NCBI GenBank assembly: GCA_021272165.1
Contig: JAJSLK010000028.1
Span: 33,829 to 97,828 of the forward strand
DNA length: 64,000 nucleotides
Direction: 5' to 3'
Origin: Methylacidiphilales bacterium
Lineage (GTDB): Bacteria > Verrucomicrobiota > Verrucomicrobiia > Methylacidiphilales > UBA1321
The notes under the pieces were generated by a model. The model did not search any database. It was given only the letters and a program-made list of their open reading frames with translations, and was not told the DNA's origin. The position numbers and the translations under genes were made by a program. Shown in pieces: positions 27,107 through 35,512 of this stretch. Within the stretch, counting starts at the first letter, position 1, and each line of letters opens with the position of its first letter.

Positions 27107-28564
27107 TCATCCCACCGGCGGCACGACTTTGTGCTGGCTGACCATATTGCCGTCGTCGCTTTTCAGTCCGCGGAAGACAATCGTCGAGAGAATCGTCCAC
27201 GCCCCGAGAAAGAGAAAGGCGTGATGAATCCCATGGATCATTTCCGGGGCGCTGGCATGGGTGCGGTCGGGCACGAAGAAGGCGGCCGACAGGGAAGCGA
27301 TCGCCACGCCGAAGCTGATCGAAAGCTGCTGCATCATGCTCGCGATGGTGCTGGCGCTGCTTGCCTGTTCATCGGTCACGTCGGCATAGACCAGCGTGTT
27401 CATGCTCGTGTACTGGAGCGAGGTGAAGAACCCGTAGATAAAAAGTTGTCCCACCACAAGCCAGAGCGGCGTCCTCGCTCCAATGGTCGCAAAAAGAATG
27501 ATCATCGCGCCGATCAGGACTGTATTGGAAACAAGCACGCGCCGGTAACCGAACCGGCGCAGAATGGCCGGCATGGTGATTTTCAGGCTCATGGAGGCCA
27601 CGGCCTGTGGGACCATCAGCAGGCCCGAAACTACCGGCGAGAAACCCAGCCCGACCTGATAAAGGAGCGGCAGAAGAAATGGAATGCCCCCGATGCCCAG
27701 TCGGGTAAAGAAACTGCCCCCCACGGAGGCGCGGAAGGTCCTGACCCGGAAGAGGCCGAGACGCAGCAGCGGAAACCGCGTGCGCGTCGCGCGCCAGCCA
27801 TACGCCACCAGGAGCAGAAGAGAAATCGTGAGCAGGCCGAAGATGGCAGGCCAGCCCAGCGTGTGTTCGCCAAAAATCTCGAGCACATACGATAAGAGCG
27901 CGATGCCGGAGCCGAAAAGTGCCATCCCAGCCAGATCAAGCGGAGGCGTTCTGGTTCTTCGGTAATCGGGCAGATAGCGATAAATCACATAGAGACCCAC
28001 CAAGCCGACCGGCACATTGATGAAGAAGACCCCGCGCCAGTGAAGATAGGTGACGAAAAGTCCGCCCACGATCGGGCCCAGCACCGGACCGACCAGGCCG
28101 GGAATGGCCACGAAACTCATCGCACGCACCAGCTCCGATTTGGCAAAAGTCCGCACCAATGTCAGCCGGCCTACCGGCACCATCATCGCGCCGCCGCAGC
28201 CCTGCAGAATTCGGCATGCCACCAGCACATGGATATTATTCGCGATGCCGCAGAGAAGGGAGCCGAGCGTGAAAATGCCGATGGCCGAGGAAAACACCCG
28301 TCGTGTGCCAAAGCGGTCGGCCATCCAGCCGCTGATCGGGATGAACACGGCCAAGCTTAACGTATAACTGGCCAGCACCGCCTTCATGTTCAGCGGCGTC
28401 ACCGCCAGCGCCCGGGCCACCGCCGGAACCGCGGTATTCAGGATCGTCGTGTCGAGCGCCTGCATGAAAAAAGCGACGGCCACCAGCCACGGCAGCAGTT
28501 GCTTCACCGCGGGAGATGGCGCCTGGGTCGCGACCGGCGCTTCAGCCGTCGGGGTCCCCTTCAT
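27107..28564 (-). CDS. MFS transporter, DHA2 (MdtD/EmrB-like) drug exporter
   Basis: 485 residues with about 14 hydrophobic segments. The motif LDTTILNTAVPAVARAL in the first segment is motif D1 of DHA2 exporters; SGWMADRFGTRRVF is motif A; the segment after RILQGCGGAMMVPVGR carries motif B/C (GPVLGPIVGG). It exports drugs or metabolites by proton antiport; the substrate is unknown. It has no membrane-fusion partner gene beside it. It converges without a gap on the secreted protein gene. Confidence 0.92.
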   Translation of the reverse strand: MKGTPTAEAPVATQAPSPAVKQLLPWLVAVAFFMQALDTTILNTAVPAVARALAVTPLNMKAVLASYTLSLAVFIPISGWMADRFGTRRVFSSAIGIFTLGSLLCGIANNIHVLVACRILQGCGGAMMVPVGRLTLVRTFAKSELVRAMSFVAIPGLVGPVLGPIVGGLFVTYLHWRGVFFINVPVGLVGLYVIYRYLPDYRRTRTPPLDLAGMALFGSGIALLSYVLEIFGEHTLGWPAIFGLLTISLLLLVAYGWRATRTRFPLLRLGLFRVRTFRASVGGSFFTRLGIGGIPFLLPLLYQVGLGFSPVVSGLLMVPQAVASMSLKITMPAILRRFGYRRVLVSNTVLIGAMIILFATIGARTPLWLVVGQLFIYGFFTSLQYTSMNTLVYADVTDEQASSASTIASMMQQLSISFGVAIASLSAAFFVPDRTHASAPEMIHGIHHAFLFLGAWTILSTIVFRGLKSDDGNMVSQHKVVPPVG

Positions 28565-28595
28565 GCCTTTCCGGCAGGTCGATCAGGACAGCGCT

Positions 28596-29126
28596 TCAAG
28601 CCCGCTCTTTTCGGGTCGCCTCAAAGAGGAACCAAGTTCGCCGCTCCGTTTCATCGATCCAGTTCTCGATCAGGCTGGCCGACGCGACATCGTCATTTTC
28701 ATCGCAGATCTCGTGGGCCTCGCGAAGGCGCGTGGTTAGTTCCCTGTTGTCGTCCCGCAACTCGGCCAGCATCTCGTCCGGGCCGACGAAATCGGAATTA
28801 TTGTCCGAGACCCGCTGCAGTCGAGCGATGTGCCCGATGGAGCGGAGCGTGACTCCGCCGATCTTCCGCACCCGTTCCGCCAGCGGATCGGTCATGGCGA
28901 AGATATGGTCGGCATGGTCATCGAGCAGCAGATGATAGTCCCGGAAATGGGGCCCGCTCATATGCCAGTGGAAATTCTTCGTCTTCAGGTAGAGCGCGAA
29001 AACGTCGGCCAGGAGGCCATTTAATGCATTGGATATGTCCCGCGTTGCCTTGGGTTCAAGGTCCGTCACGGTGGCCAGCGGCGCTTGCCGCCGGTTCAGA
29101 AGGGTTTTGTGATTCGAATGGGGCAT
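28596..29126 (-). CDS. dps: Dps family DNA-binding/ferritin-like protein
   Basis: 176 residues. Ferroxidase ligands typical of Dps are visible at the dimer interface: KNFHWHMSG, the DYHLLLDD segment, and DPLAERV (Asp and Glu four apart) followed by RKIGG. The N-terminal tail of about 20 residues is basic and polar, suited to DNA binding. Dps oxidises and stores iron with peroxide, protecting DNA in stationary phase. It lies 31 bp upstream of the MFS gene and may be co-transcribed. Divergent from sthA, with a 158-bp gap. Confidence 0.93.
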   Translation of the reverse strand: MPHSNHKTLLNRRQAPLATVTDLEPKATRDISNALNGLLADVFALYLKTKNFHWHMSGPHFRDYHLLLDDHADHIFAMTDPLAERVRKIGGVTLRSIGHIARLQRVSDNNSDFVGPDEMLAELRDDNRELTTRLREAHEICDENDDVASASLIENWIDETERRTWFLFEATRKERA

Positions 29127-29284
29127 GGGATTCCTTTAATTAGGGGTTGAGAGTCGGCTGCGTAAAAAACTAGCACTGATTTGGGATGGCCGCTAACGGC
29201 TTTCCGTTCCAGACGATCCCTTGCGATTTTCCTGCACAAAAAGTTGATTCTTTACCGGCTATGGTATCGTGCTGGATAGCCTCT

Positions 29285-30733
29285 ATGGCCAACGAACCAA
29301 AAACCTACGATCTCGTCATCCTGGGAGGCGGCCCGGCCGGGCTTATCGCCGCTGCCACCGCCTCCGTCTTTCACAAGTCCGTCGCCCTGGTGGATGCTCA
29401 CCATGAGCTCGGCGGCGCCGGCATCAACACCGGCACCGTGCCGAGCAAAACGCTGCGCGAAACCGCGCTGGCCCTTTCCGGCTTGAAATCGCGCAAGCTC
29501 TACGGCGTCGATCTCTCCCTGCGCCGTGCCGTGACAATTTCTGATTTCCTCGGGCACGAACAAAACGTCCGCGCCATCTTCAACGAAACTTACCTCAAAC
29601 GGCTCGAGTCGAGCCGCGCCGATGTCTTTTTCGGCATCGCTTCCTTTGTCGATCCCCATACCGTCTCCGTCCAACTCATTCCCGACCCGAAACAGAAGGA
29701 CAGCTCATCGGAGTCGGTTCTCCTGCGCGGTGAAAATATTCTGATCGCCACCGGGTCATCCCCCGTCCGTCCCGACATCTTTCCTTTTGGCAAAGGCGAG
29801 ATCTACGACTCCGATACCATCCTCAACCTCGACCGCATTCCCAAGACCATGGCTGCGGTCGGCGCCGGAGTCATCGGCAGCGAATACGCCTGCACGTTTG
29901 CCGCCCTTGGCGCGGAGGTACATCTCATCGATGGTCGCGACACGCTGCTGCCTTTTCTCGATGAAGAGATATCCCATGCCCTCGTGGTCGCGATGGAACG
30001 GGGTGGCATCACCTTCCATTGGAATGAGAAGGTCCACGAATGCGAGATTTTACCCTCCAGCCGCGTCACGCTGAAGTTCGCTTCCGGTACTTCGCTGACC
30101 GTCGATGCCGTACTCGTGGCGGCGGGAAGAAAAAGCAATACGGAGAGGCTTAACCTTCAGGCCGCCGGTATCGGGACCGCCGAGCGCGGCCTCATCAAGG
30201 TCGACGAGCAGTACCGCACCAACATCCCGCACGTCTATGCCGCTGGTGATGTCATCGGTTTCCCCGCCCTTGCCTCCACCAGCATGGAGCAGGCCCGCCG
30301 TGCGGTTGTTCATGCCTTTGGCCGGAAGATATCCAATCTCTCGCCACTCCTGCCCAACGGCATCTACACCATTCCGGAAGTCAGCATGGTTGGCGAGACG
30401 GAGGAATCGTTGCGCAAAAAAGGCATCGATTACATCGTCGGGTGCACCCGTTATGAAAACAACGCCCGCGGCCAGATCATCGGCGACAAGGACGGCTTCC
30501 TCAAACTCCTCTTCCGTCGTGACGACCTTACCCTCGTTGGCGTCCACGTCATCGGCGAGCTGGCCACCGAAATCATCCACATCGGTCTCATGGCCATGCT
30601 GACCAAATCCACCGCGGACATCTTTGTCGAAGCCTGCTTCAATGTCCCCACCCTCAGCGTCCTTTATAAAACCGCCACGATGGCCGCATTGCAGAGCATG
30701 GGAGAGCCTCCGCCCATGGCGGCTTCATCCTGA
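29285..30733 (+). CDS. sthA: Si-specific (soluble) NAD(P)+ transhydrogenase-like flavoprotein
   Basis: 482 residues of the pyridine nucleotide-disulfide oxidoreductase fold. FAD site VILGGGPAGLIAA; active-site region GTVPSKTLRE, where the redox Cys pair of lipoamide dehydrogenases is absent, as in SthA; NAD(P) site AVGAGVIGSEYA; second FAD site HVYAAGDVIG; C-terminal interface block with TIPEVSMVGETEESL. SthA moves hydride between NADPH and NAD. The start is the ATG at 29285; the frame extends upstream to 29186 without family likeness. It is followed by marC 25 bp later. Confidence 0.88.
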   Translation: MANEPKTYDLVILGGGPAGLIAAATASVFHKSVALVDAHHELGGAGINTGTVPSKTLRETALALSGLKSRKLYGVDLSLRRAVTISDFLGHEQNVRAIFNETYLKRLESSRADVFFGIASFVDPHTVSVQLIPDPKQKDSSSESVLLRGENILIATGSSPVRPDIFPFGKGEIYDSDTILNLDRIPKTMAAVGAGVIGSEYACTFAALGAEVHLIDGRDTLLPFLDEEISHALVVAMERGGITFHWNEKVHECEILPSSRVTLKFASGTSLTVDAVLVAAGRKSNTERLNLQAAGIGTAERGLIKVDEQYRTNIPHVYAAGDVIGFPALASTSMEQARRAVVHAFGRKISNLSPLLPNGIYTIPEVSMVGETEESLRKKGIDYIVGCTRYENNARGQIIGDKDGFLKLLFRRDDLTLVGVHVIGELATEIIHIGLMAMLTKSTADIFVEACFNVPTLSVLYKTATMAALQSMGEPPPMAASS

Positions 30734-30758
30734 TGACGTGCGTGGGGAGGAGAATCGC

Positions 30759-31385
30759 ATGGAAATCATCACGGCATTTGTTGCGGCCCTGACCGTCCTC
30801 TTCCCGCTGCTCAATCCGGTCGGCAACACGCCCATTTTCTTCGGTATCACTGCCGGCGACACCCCCGAGTTCCGTCGGCATCAGGCCCTTAAAACAGCCA
30901 TCAACGTCTTTATCATCCTCACCGTCTGTCTTCTCCTCGGTCGCTACATCCTCGCCATGTTTGGCCTGAGCGTGCCGATCCTTCGCCTGGCCGGCGGTCT
31001 TGTCGTCGCCAACGTCGGTTGGGGCTTGTTGCAGCAAAGCCCCCAGCTCGATGACGAAGCCAATAACGAGGCCCGCGACAAAGTCGACGTCTCCCTCAGC
31101 CCCATGGCGTTGCCCATCATCGCCAATCCCGGTGCGATGAGCATTGCCATCTCCCTCGGAGCCGGCTCGCCGAAAATCGAAACCGTCCTGGGCAATCTCC
31201 TCGCCCTGGCTTCCCTCACCATTCTCAATTACGTCTGCCTCATCCTCGGTGAACCGATGGTCAAGAAACTCGGTCGCAACGGCATGGACGCCTTCAACAA
31301 AGTCCTCGGCTTTCTCGTTCTCGGCATCGGCGTCAACCTCATCGTCTCCGGCATTCACGATCTGATCCGGAATCCCGGAATGTAA
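30759..31385 (+). CDS. MarC family membrane protein
   Basis: 208 residues with six hydrophobic segments. The start FVAALTVLFPLLNPVGNTPIF, then ALPIIANPGAMS and GIGVNLIVSGI match MarC (UPF0056). Members were once linked to antibiotic resistance; that role was later withdrawn and the substrate is unknown. The Shine-Dalgarno GGGGAGGAG lies 6 nt before the ATG at 30759. It follows sthA by 25 bp and converges on the small membrane protein gene. Confidence 0.9.
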   Translation: MEIITAFVAALTVLFPLLNPVGNTPIFFGITAGDTPEFRRHQALKTAINVFIILTVCLLLGRYILAMFGLSVPILRLAGGLVVANVGWGLLQQSPQLDDEANNEARDKVDVSLSPMALPIIANPGAMSIAISLGAGSPKIETVLGNLLALASLTILNYVCLILGEPMVKKLGRNGMDAFNKVLGFLVLGIGVNLIVSGIHDLIRNPGM

Positions 31386-31401
31386 AAGTAATCTGCCTTC
31401 T

Positions 31402-31692
31402 TCAATCGATCCGGAACGGATGGGTGGAGCAATAAACAATAGCCACCAGCAGAAGAACACCCACCGTCAGGATGTAGCCAACAAAAATGCACCGGGCCCC
31501 TTTGATAAAGAGCGTAATGATGGCGGTAACAAGGCCGACGAGAAAAAAGAATGGATTCAGAAAACAGAGGAGGCAGGAAACAATAAACAAAACCACGCCA
31601 ATTCCTGCCGCCTGCCAGGGTTTGAGTCCTTTGGGGTCGGAGGGCTCGAGTTTTGGCATTTCGGGTGGCGATGGAGGTAAAATTTCAGTCAT
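31402..31692 (-). CDS. small membrane protein, last gene of the radical SAM operon
   Basis: About 96 residues from the ATG at 31692 (MTEILPP; a longer start at 31734 would overlap the gene before it). A Pro-rich acidic N-terminal segment of about 25 residues leads to GLKPW and then two or three hydrophobic segments (GIGVVLFIVSCLLCFLNPF; VGLVTAIITLF; ILTVGVLLLVAIVY). No known family. It shares the Pro-rich head plus membrane layout with the 59-residue gene 14 nt upstream, so the two may be distant relatives or functional partners of the radical SAM enzyme. Confidence 0.6.
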   Translation of the reverse strand: MTEILPPSPPEMPKLEPSDPKGLKPWQAAGIGVVLFIVSCLLCFLNPFFFLVGLVTAIITLFIKGARCIFVGYILTVGVLLLVAIVYCSTHPFRID

Positions 31693-31706
31693 AGAAGAAG
31701 GATCGG

Positions 31707-31886
31707 TTAGCGCATATTGTTTAAACTCGAACACATCATCGTCAAAATCAGGGCAACGAGGCCAATGAAAATCAGGGCCGCCGCCAGACAGCCAATCACG
31801 ATCGTGCGCGTCTTCACCGGGCCGCCTTTCGGTGGAGGCGGCGGCAGGGAAGGGCCCGAAAACGGAGGTGGAACGGGATCGCTCAT
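31707..31886 (-). CDS. 59-residue proline-rich single-pass membrane protein
   Basis: A short gene that starts with ATG at 31886 overlapping the radical SAM stop (ATGA) and ends with TAA at 31707-31709. The product begins MSDPVPPPFSG, has a PPPPPKGGPVKTRT stretch, then a transmembrane helix from about residue 29 to 51 (IVIGCLAAALIFIGLVALIL) and a short CSSLNNMR tail. The positive residues before the helix predict the N-terminus in the cytoplasm. The tight overlap makes translation very likely. No known family. Confidence 0.65.
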   Translation of the reverse strand: MSDPVPPPFSGPSLPPPPPKGGPVKTRTIVIGCLAAALIFIGLVALILTMMCSSLNNMR

Positions 31887-33292
31887 GCGGGTACAGGCTC
31901 CATTTCGCTCTTCAGTTTCTCGAGCAATCGTTCCTTGTCATCGCGATAGAACATATTGAACGTGTCGAAGGGAATGATTCGTCCGTCGGGATGAACGATG
32001 TGAATGCATGATTTTTTCACGGAACGCACGTCGAAGTTCTGCGCATCCATGAATTGAATGATGAGCACGCGAAACACCTTGTCGTAAGTCATCGATTCGG
32101 GCGCCTGCACCAGCGGCAGACAGCAGAGCAGTTGCTTGAGCGAGGCCGTCGCCGATTCCGGCGAGTGCGAGGTCGAGAAAAGCTTGAAAACCTGATCGCG
32201 CAGTTTCGGGTTACGTTCATAAACGATCGTGTTGCCTTCGCCCTGGAGCAGGATTTTCGGGTCGATCATGCTGGTCAGCGGTACCGTCTTGCTTCCGAGC
32301 TTCAACGCATAACCCATCGCCAGGCAGTCGGGATGACACGGCACCGGAATGATGTCTTCCGGCTGGAAAAGGGGGCTCTGCGTCAGGATTTTTTGCCGTA
32401 CTTCCGCGAGCGTCAGACGATCACGCGCCGGATCGAAATTTTCCAGCCGCCCCGCCGCCTGGATCGGCTGGAACGTCACGCCCCGCACGCACGGTTGCTG
32501 TAGGGCGAAATCGATGATCTTTCCCAGTTCGTCGTCATTCGATCCTTTCTTCACCGTCACGACCAGCGTGGTCGAAATGTTGTGCCGGTTTAGGTTCTCC
32601 AAGGCCTGCAGCCGGATGCGTCGCAGGTCGGCGCCGCGCAATTTCCTCAGCGGTTGCTCCTCGAGCGAGTCGAACTGGAGGTAAAGCTCGAAGCCCGGCA
32701 GGTAATCCTTCAGCCGCCGCGCAAAATCGGGTTCCTGCGCGATGCGAATGCCGTTCGTGTTCACCATCAGATGCTTGATCGTCCGCTTTTTGGCCGCGTC
32801 GAGAATTTTGAAAAACTGGGGGTGAATTGTCGGCTCGCCGCCGCTGATCTGCACGATGTCCGGCTCCTTCTCGTTGCGCACCACGCAGTCGAGCATGAAT
32901 TCCACCTGCTCGAACGAGCGGTGCGTCTGCCGGTGCGGCCCCGATTCGGCGTAGCAGATCGGGCAGGTCAGATTGCACGCATCGGTGATCTCCACCAGCG
33001 TCAGGCAACTGTGCTGTTCATGGTCCGGACAGAGGCCGCAATCATAAGGGCAGCCGTAACGAATCGGCGTGTTGAACTTCACCGGCATCTGTCCCGGCTT
33101 CAGCGTTAGCCGCGAACGCTGGTAATAGTCGGCATCCGTCGAAATCAGCACTTTTTCAAAACCGTGCTGCGGGCACCTCTTGTGCATGTAGACTTGGTTC
33201 TCCTGCAGCACGATCTTGGCCTCTACCTTCCGATGGCACGTCGTGCAGATGCTATTGGTCAGATCGTAATAGAGATAGGGGCGGTCAGGCAT
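31883..33292 (-). CDS. Tes-type (COG1964-like) radical SAM protein
   Basis: 469 residues. A cysteine-rich N-terminal part (ICTTCHRKVEA, then MHKRCPQHGF) is followed by the block GCPYDCGLCPDHEQHSC and the radical SAM cluster motif CNLTCPICYA with GGEPT and NTNGIR downstream. This order matches the archaeal tetraether synthase Tes (MJ0619) family, which couples lipid tails across the membrane. Bacterial relatives are widespread and mostly uncharacterised. The C-terminal half carries further Cys at about 300 and 395. Its start overlaps the Lgt-like gene by 8 bp and its stop overlaps the small Pro-rich membrane gene. A lipid substrate is inferred from family plus neighbour. Confidence 0.85.
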   Translation of the reverse strand: MPDRPYLYYDLTNSICTTCHRKVEAKIVLQENQVYMHKRCPQHGFEKVLISTDADYYQRSRLTLKPGQMPVKFNTPIRYGCPYDCGLCPDHEQHSCLTLVEITDACNLTCPICYAESGPHRQTHRSFEQVEFMLDCVVRNEKEPDIVQISGGEPTIHPQFFKILDAAKKRTIKHLMVNTNGIRIAQEPDFARRLKDYLPGFELYLQFDSLEEQPLRKLRGADLRRIRLQALENLNRHNISTTLVVTVKKGSNDDELGKIIDFALQQPCVRGVTFQPIQAAGRLENFDPARDRLTLAEVRQKILTQSPLFQPEDIIPVPCHPDCLAMGYALKLGSKTVPLTSMIDPKILLQGEGNTIVYERNPKLRDQVFKLFSTSHSPESATASLKQLLCCLPLVQAPESMTYDKVFRVLIIQFMDAQNFDVRSVKKSCIHIVHPDGRIIPFDTFNMFYRDDKERLLEKLKSEMEPVPA

Positions 33293-34082
33293 GGGCGGGC
33301 TCCGTTGTAGGTTGCTCGTAAAGTCGCATCAACGAATAGGCGCAGAAAATCAGGCCGAGTAGGCAGCCCCATTGGATTCCACTCAAGCCGCCGAACAGTG
33401 TCCAATGCGGTTTGAAAAAGTCGATGTAGAATCGAAACGCAAGATAACCCGTCATGAACCAGCGGAACTTCAATCCGGGAACCGTCAGCCTTGCGCGCAC
33501 CTTCCATAGCACCCAGCCCAGCGTGAGCAAAAAAAGAATCTCATAAATCTGCGCCGGATGTCGCGGAATCCCATCCCCGTAATCGATGCCCCAAGGCAGA
33601 TCGGTTCGCGTCCCGCAGGTATTGTCGGAAAGACCGGTCAAAAAACAGCCGACGCGCCCGATGCACATGCCCAGGATCACCGGATAGACGCAAAGATCGC
33701 CGGTCGAACTCGAGATCCCCATCGCCTTCTTCGCCATCTCGATTCCCAGCCAGCCGCCCAGCAGTCCGCCGACAATCGTCTTGCCCCCGAACCAGAAATT
33801 CGGATCGTGCCGCAACGCCCAGTAAAGTCCCGGCGCCTCCAGCCACGCCAGCACCTTGGCGCCAATCAATGCGCCAAAAATGCACCCGACCAGCATCCAG
33901 GCGTTTTGTTCCCAGGAATAGGCCGGCCCCGGCGAGCGCTTTTTGAGATAAAGATAGAATTGGAATCCCAAAAAATAGGCCAGCACATTGCACACGGGAT
34001 GAACCGGAATCGCCCAGCCGCCGACAGGCAGAATCACCGGAAAATGCCACGCCGGTTTGATCAGGGCGAAATGGGCAAACAT
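33285..34082 (-). CDS. divergent prolipoprotein diacylglyceryl transferase (Lgt) paralogue
   Basis: 265 residues, about seven membrane helices. The Lgt signature is recognisable but altered: GRVGCFLTGL stands where canonical Lgt has GRxxNFxNGE (Asn to Cys, and the Asn and Glu of NGE lost), while PWGIDYGDGIPRHPAQIYE keeps the Arg-His-Pro block. Canonical Lgt moves diacylglycerol from phosphatidylglycerol to lipobox Cys. A canonical copy exists at 46.5 kb, so this one likely handles a related lipid reaction. It sits 6 bp after the MarR gene and overlaps the radical SAM gene by 8 bp. Confidence 0.82.
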   Translation of the reverse strand: MFAHFALIKPAWHFPVILPVGGWAIPVHPVCNVLAYFLGFQFYLYLKKRSPGPAYSWEQNAWMLVGCIFGALIGAKVLAWLEAPGLYWALRHDPNFWFGGKTIVGGLLGGWLGIEMAKKAMGISSSTGDLCVYPVILGMCIGRVGCFLTGLSDNTCGTRTDLPWGIDYGDGIPRHPAQIYEILFLLTLGWVLWKVRARLTVPGLKFRWFMTGYLAFRFYIDFFKPHWTLFGGLSGIQWGCLLGLIFCAYSLMRLYEQPTTEPAHA

Positions 34083-34088
34083 GGCATC

Positions 34089-34595
34089 TCAAGTTTTCGA
34101 TGTGGGCCGTGCACCGTAATTGTTGCGGTTGAAATAGAAATCCCACGGCTTGCCGGACCCGACCATATCGGCCTCGGTCAAAAACGCCGCATGGATCGTC
34201 TTCAAATCCTCCACGAACCGTGCCCGCCTGGGGGCGGGAATCGTCCTGAATGTCTCCTGCACAATGGTCTCATAGCGCGGGGAAATTCTTTTCCAGAGAT
34301 TGCGCCCCTTTGCCGTCAATGCCAGCACCACTTGCCGCCGGTCCTTCTCGTGTTCCTCGCGCTTCACTAGTCCGTCGCGCACCATCCGGTTCAACACAAT
34401 CGAAATGCTCGATTTCCCCACCAGCAGCAGATCGACCAGCTCCGATTGGTTCATTCTTCCCTCGCGATAAGCCAACAAGTTGAGGATGTTGAACTGGGCC
34501 CCGGTGATGCCGAAGGGCTGAAAAAAGGCGTCGCTGCGTCGTTCGAGCAGGTTTTGGACAAGGAGAAGGGCCACGAGGAGATCATGCGGTTTCAT
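34089..34595 (-). CDS. MarR-family transcriptional regulator
   Basis: About 168 residues from the ATG at 34595; a TTG at 34613 would add six residues. The winged helix is clear: ITGAQFNILNLLA, then MNQSELVDLLLVGKSSISIVLNRM, then the wing REEHEKDRRQVVLALTAKG. MarR dimers usually repress their own operon and release DNA on binding a phenolic or lipid-like ligand or on oxidation. It is the first gene of the Lgt-like/radical SAM operon, and a good palindrome lies directly upstream. The ligand is unknown. Confidence 0.9.
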   Translation of the reverse strand: MKPHDLLVALLLVQNLLERRSDAFFQPFGITGAQFNILNLLAYREGRMNQSELVDLLLVGKSSISIVLNRMVRDGLVKREEHEKDRRQVVLALTAKGRNLWKRISPRYETIVQETFRTIPAPRRARFVEDLKTIHAAFLTEADMVGSGKPWDFYFNRNNYGARPTSKT

Positions 34596-34616
34596 CTCCG
34601 CAAGCGTGGCCAAAAA

Positions 34617-34634
34617 TAGTATGATGTCAAACTA
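34617..34634. promoter_or_regulatory. MarR-type operator palindrome
   Basis: TAGTATGATGTCAAACTA is an 18-bp palindrome with 14 of 18 positions symmetric (TAGT-TGA / TCA-ACTA). It sits just upstream of the MarR start. Size, symmetry and position are those of a MarR autoregulatory operator, so it probably controls the whole five-gene operon. Confidence 0.65.
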
Positions 34635-34672
34635 AAAGATGGGGCTATGTTGATGACAAAATGCCGGGACCG

Positions 34673-35512
34673 TCAGGTCGTGGTAAAAAGGGAAGAGGCA
34701 GGAGGCGCTTTTTTGACCGGTACGCAAAGGAAAGTCCCCGTCTCTTCCTCCCGAATAATCCGGGCCTCGATATCGAATACGCGCCGGAGTGTTTCCGGAG
34801 TCAGGATTTCCGCCGGCGTCCCCGACGCGACGATTTTCCCGTCACGCAAGGCGAAAAGATGATCCGCGTAACGCGCCGCCAGGTTCAGGTCGTGCAGCAC
34901 CAACACCAGCGTCTTGCCCAGTTCCCGCTTCAGCCGCAGCACCAGGTCCATGATGTCGAACTGATGTGCCGGATCGAGAAATGTCGTCGGCTCATCGAGA
35001 AAGAGATAGTGCGGTGATTGCGCCAGCGCCAGGGCGATCCACGCCAGTTGCCGCTGGCCCGCGCTGAGATGCCCGATGGGCCGGTCTCGCAACGGGTCCA
35101 TATCCGTCAGCCGCAGCGCCTCTTCCACCGCCGTATGGTCCTCAGGCGTAAGCGATTCAAACATCCGCCGATGCGGATGGCGTCCATGGTAAGTCAGCTC
35201 CTCCACCGTCAGATCATGCGGCGCCACATTTTCCTGAAACAAAATCCCCAGCTTCCGCGCCAGCTCCCACGACGGCAGCTCCGTAATCTCCCGCCTGTCC
35301 AGAATCACCCGCCCCGCTTCGGGTTCCAGTTGCCGCGCCAATAATTTCAGCAGCGTGCTCTTGCCTGAACCGTTCGGCCCGATCAACACGCTGATCCGGC
35401 CCACGGGAATCTCGATCGACGCTCCGTCAATGACCACCGGCTCAGTCGCATTATAACGCGCGCGCAAATCGGCGCCCGACAGGCAGCGAATGGGATGATC
35501 GGACGTGCTCAC
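34673..35512 (-). CDS. iron-siderophore ABC transporter ATPase (FecE/FepC type)
   Basis: 279 residues from the GTG at 35512, whose bases overlap the permease stop (GTGA). Walker A is LIGPNGSGKST, the Q-loop region is LFQENVAPHD, the signature is LSAGQRQLAWIALALA and Walker B is YLFLDEPTTFLD. A longer open frame to 36349 is only out-of-frame permease sequence. It powers ferric-siderophore or haem uptake with the permease and binding protein upstream. Last gene of the iron operon. Confidence 0.93.
   Translation of the reverse strand: MSTSDHPIRCLSGADLRARYNATEPVVIDGASIEIPVGRISVLIGPNGSGKSTLLKLLARQLEPEAGRVILDRREITELPSWELARKLGILFQENVAPHDLTVEELTYHGRHPHRRMFESLTPEDHTAVEEALRLTDMDPLRDRPIGHLSAGQRQLAWIALALAQSPHYLFLDEPTTFLDPAHQFDIMDLVLRLKRELGKTLVLVLHDLNLAARYADHLFALRDGKIVASGTPAEILTPETLRRVFDIEARIIREEETGTFLCVPVKKAPPASSLFTTT

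Noticed and set aside
31402..31734. Start of the small membrane gene at 31734
   Set aside because: It would overlap the 59-residue gene by 28 bp; the ATG at 31692 gives a Pro-rich head like its neighbour and leaves a 14-nt gap.
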